From: an uncultured Flavobacteriales bacterium
GTDB lineage: Bacteria; Bacteroidota; Bacteroidia; Flavobacteriales_D; Sanyastnellaceae
Reading direction: 5' to 3'
DNA: 8,338 nt
Assembly: GCA_913057815.1 (NCBI GenBank)
Contig: CAJXOV010000077.1
Span: 1-8,338 of the forward strand
The position numbers and the translations under genes were made by a program. The notes beneath the pieces were generated by a model. That model was not told the origin of the DNA. It made no database searches and saw nothing but the letters and a program-made list of their open reading frames with translations. Positions 6,188 to 8,338 of the stretch are shown here, in pieces; the first letter of the stretch is position 1; every line of letters begins with the position of its first letter.

Positions 6188-6418
6188 ATGAAACCAACTA
6201 AGCTGCTGTATTTATTGATGCTGTCTATGTTCCTTTTGAGCAGCTGTAGTAAACTTTTTGATGATGGATGTTACAGCAGAAAAGTAGAGAGAAATCATTC
6301 AGGTGCATGTTTTTCGGTGTATGAGCCAGTCTGCGGTTGTAATGGTAAAAATTATTCTAGCCCGTGTCGTGCAGCTGCAGATGGAATTACTTCATATACC
6401 GAAGGGAAATGTGATTAA
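6188..6418 (+). CDS. Small Kazal-type lipoprotein with six domain cysteines
   Basis: I choose the ATG at 6188; an in-frame TTG at 6137 would add 17 charged or irregular residues before the signal peptide. The 76-residue product has lipobox L-L-S-S-C20, a short tether, and a canonical Kazal pattern at C28, C41, C49, C51, C60 and C75 with the core P-V-C-G-C-N-G-K-N-Y and A-x3-G-I-T. It aligns end to end with the preceding gene (D-x-C-Y-S, H-S-G-x-C, V-C-G-C, G-I-T), so the two are tandem duplicates. It lacks the extra cysteine pair of the first copy. By the usual Kazal geometry (second Cys plus two) the P1 position would be S43, compared with Q46 in the first copy. A protease-inhibitor role is inferred from the fold only. 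Confidence 0.88.
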   Translation: MKPTKLLYLLMLSMFLLSSCSKLFDDGCYSRKVERNHSGACFSVYEPVCGCNGKNYSSPCRAAADGITSYTEGKCD

Positions 6419-6606
6419 TCGGTCAAACATCTCCAGTTGCTTATCCAGTCTAGGCTTTTTAAAAGAGGGATAATCTCGTGGTTTTTATACTTCGAAACTT
6501 TTTTATGCAGCTTTAAAACTCTAGAGGTTAAATATGATGTCTAAAAATGTAAATATCTGTGCGTTAAATGTTTTTCGTATTTTACTAGCTCTAAAATTAG
6601 CCTACA

Positions 6607-8298
6607 ATGAAATTAGTCTTCCTATCTACACTCTTATGCCTTTTTTGCACTACAAGTTATTTACAGGAGTATTTTAAAAAAACCCAGGACGTTCACATTG
6701 AATCGTCTTATCCTAATTTCACCTTTATGGAAGATATGGATAATGATGGGCGGGATGAATTGATAATAGCATCTTCTTATAATGGTGAACTTTTGATATG
6801 TAAGCTTGACGAAATTGGAAACATTTTAACTGAATATTCTATTTATTTTGGTAATGCTGCTAGGTTTACTGCATTACGGATAGCAGATATGGATAATGAT
6901 TCTTATTTAGATATTATAGTAGTTACTCATGCAGGTACTGAGTTTGGTCACCTTCAAATATGCTATAATAATCATGATAATACTTTTGAACGAGTAAGGC
7001 CAGAAACTAGCGTAAACTATTTCAGAGGATTGGACGTTGGAGATGCAGATGGAGATGGTGATATGGATGTTTTGTCAAGTGATGATGGATTTTACTTCCA
7101 AGCTCCAAACGTTGCTTTATGGCTAGAAAATTTGGGTGACCGAAATTTTTTAGTAGAACCACACTCATATTCACTTGCAAATAGGCCGAGTAGGGTAGAA
7201 TTCCGAGATATTAATAATGATGGTTTGTCAGATATCATAGTGAGTTCATATTATAACGGTATAGCATGGTTCAGAAATTTAGGAGATGGTAATTTTTCTG
7301 GCTCGACACCTATTGGTGCTGCTGTGCCAGCCGCAGCATCCTTTAAATGCATTGACCTTAATAATGATTCATTTAATGACTTATTAGTAGCAACTAGAGA
7401 GATTGGGCTTGAAAATCTATTATTATTGATAGGGGATGGAAATGGGTTGTTTCAGGCGCCTCAAGTGATTTCAGAGCATCGTTTTTCACATCTATCAGAA
7501 CCATATGACTTTGATTCTGATGGAGACTTAGATATAGCTTTAGGTGCCGTGGAAATACCTTCTACTTATGAAGATTTTCATAAAACATTTCTTCTAGAAA
7601 ATGATGGGAATGCCAATTTTACGGAAGTAATCTTAGAGGAGTCAGACATAGATTCGCAATATGTGAATCCGTTAGATGTGAATTTTGATGGAGATATTGA
7701 TTTACTTGTTTCCTGTGTGGAATCTGGAAGGGTCATTCCTTTTATCGGAGATGGTACGGGGGAGTTTATTCAGGACAAAGATCTGGCATGGGGTGATTCT
7801 TATCCTACTAATGTGAAAATTGCTGACTTAAACGGAGATGGAAGAAATGACATCATAGCTTGTGGTAAAGGAAAGCCAAGTATATACGTGAACTTGAATG
7901 AAGCAAACGGTAAATTTTCTCAGAAAATACCATTGCATGATGAAATAATAAATTTTACTGATTTTGAGTTGATTAATATTGATGAGGACGATAAACCTGA
8001 AATAATAGGGCTTTATGGAGATCAATTCTCAGGTAGTATAAAAGTAATTGATGTTCAGGATAATTTGTCGTATGAATTGGGAGAGTTAGTTTTTAGTAGT
8101 GGTGTAATCAACCAAAACTCTGGTCAAATTGGTAAAGGAGATTTCAATGGTGACGGCCTTGAAGATGTAATTCTATGTACAACATCAGATGATACTTTTA
8201 GAATCTTTTTTCAAAGTCAGTCCGGGATTTTTGGATCAGGGCAACAAATTCAATTAGAGGAGTATTTAAGTTCCGAGTTTATTTGTAAGGATATAAAT
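6607..8298 (+). CDS. Secreted FG-GAP/VCBS repeat protein (3' truncated by contig end)
   Basis: An open frame of 564 codons begins at the ATG at 6607 and has no stop before the genomic sequence ends. Residues 1-17 look like a signal peptide. Ten repeats centred on D-x-[DN]-x-D-[GS/D] calcium-loop motifs start at residues 43, 94, 146, 201, 250, 301, 357, 407, 457 and 512, a spacing of 49-56. Examples are D-M-D-N-D-G-R-D-E, D-L-N-G-D-G-R-N-D and D-F-N-G-D-G-L-E-D. This is the FG-GAP/VCBS pattern of beta-propeller-like, calcium-binding adhesion or surface proteins. In Bacteroidota such proteins commonly end in a T9SS sorting domain, which would lie beyond the contig end. Ten units exceed a single seven-bladed propeller, so two propellers or an open array are possible. 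It is 188 bases from the Kazal genes and probably an independent unit. Partner and substrate are unknown. Confidence 0.9.
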
Positions 8299-8338
8299 CT
8301 GTCTCTTATACACATCTCCGAGCCCACGAGACCTCTCT
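8299..8338 (+). other. Illumina Nextera transposase adapter and partial index (assembly contamination)
   Basis: Bases 8299-8317 read CTGTCTCTTATACACATCT, the reverse complement of the 19-bp Tn5 mosaic end used in Nextera libraries. Bases 8318-8332 read CCGAGCCCACGAGAC, the rest of the read-1 side adapter. The last six bases, CTCTCT, sit where the i7 index begins; from memory they match the start of index N707 (CTCTCTAC). These bases are not genomic and should be trimmed. Read in frame, they add 13 false codons to the FG-GAP gene. Confidence 0.98.

Noticed and set aside
6419..6606. Intergenic gap before the FG-GAP gene as a site for a small RNA, terminator or promoter
   Set aside because: I found only short weak dyads (for example CTCTAGAG) and no stem plus T tract, no TAnnTTTG match and no tRNA-like structure.
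7828..8025. Minus-strand open frame of 65 codons
   Set aside because: It is antisense to the FG-GAP repeat gene, whose repeats continue through this stretch without a break.
8299..8317. Tn5 mosaic end as a natural transposon terminus
   Set aside because: The bases that follow are synthetic Nextera adapter and index, and the sequence ends there, so it is library contamination.

Overview
The window looks like an AT-rich Bacteroidota (Bacteroidetes) chromosome fragment. Four observations support this: a C-terminal type IX secretion (T9SS) sorting domain at the left edge, a perfect TAnnTTTG-type -7 promoter element, many lipoproteins with SC-type lipoboxes followed by acidic stretches, and the absence of clear Shine-Dalgarno sites. 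All genes lie on the + strand. I cannot fix the genus from sequence alone. The right end is a contig end: the last 40 bases (8299-8338) are Illumina Nextera adapter plus the start of an index, not genome.

Layout. (1) 1-660 is the C-terminal part of a large secreted T9SS protein, closed by a strong hairpin terminator at 688-721. (2) 826-5838 is a tight six-gene block with its own promoter at about 809-816. In order it holds a small exported Cys-rich protein, an outer-membrane beta-barrel-like protein with a CDGC motif at its predicted mature N-terminus, two successive MbnP-family lipoproteins that each carry an M-H-W-G-W motif, and two successive diheme cytochromes of the bacterial cytochrome c peroxidase/MauG/MbnH superfamily. 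Three of the five junctions are 4-base stop/start overlaps (ATGA, ATGA, TTGA), so these genes are very likely co-transcribed and translationally coupled. (3) 5901-6418 holds two small Kazal-type lipoproteins, apparently diverged duplicates. (4) 6607-8298 is the 5' part of a secreted FG-GAP/VCBS repeat protein with ten D-x-[DN]-x-D repeats spaced 49-56 residues apart. It runs into the adapter and is incomplete.

How the genes may work together. In methanotrophs, the diheme enzyme MbnH oxidises a tryptophan of its partner MbnP to kynurenine, and this helps form a copper site. This locus has two candidate substrates and two candidate diheme enzymes in a P-P-H-H order. An outer-membrane barrel and a small Cys/His-rich exported protein precede them, which suggests a cell-envelope copper (or other metal) handling module. 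The pairings and the metal are inference. The two diheme proteins differ clearly: the first lacks the W-D-G-R motif typical of classical peroxidases, and the second has it.

The 188-base gap at 6419-6606 shows no convincing terminator, promoter or RNA gene. I see no tRNA, rRNA, CRISPR array or insertion sequence in the window.
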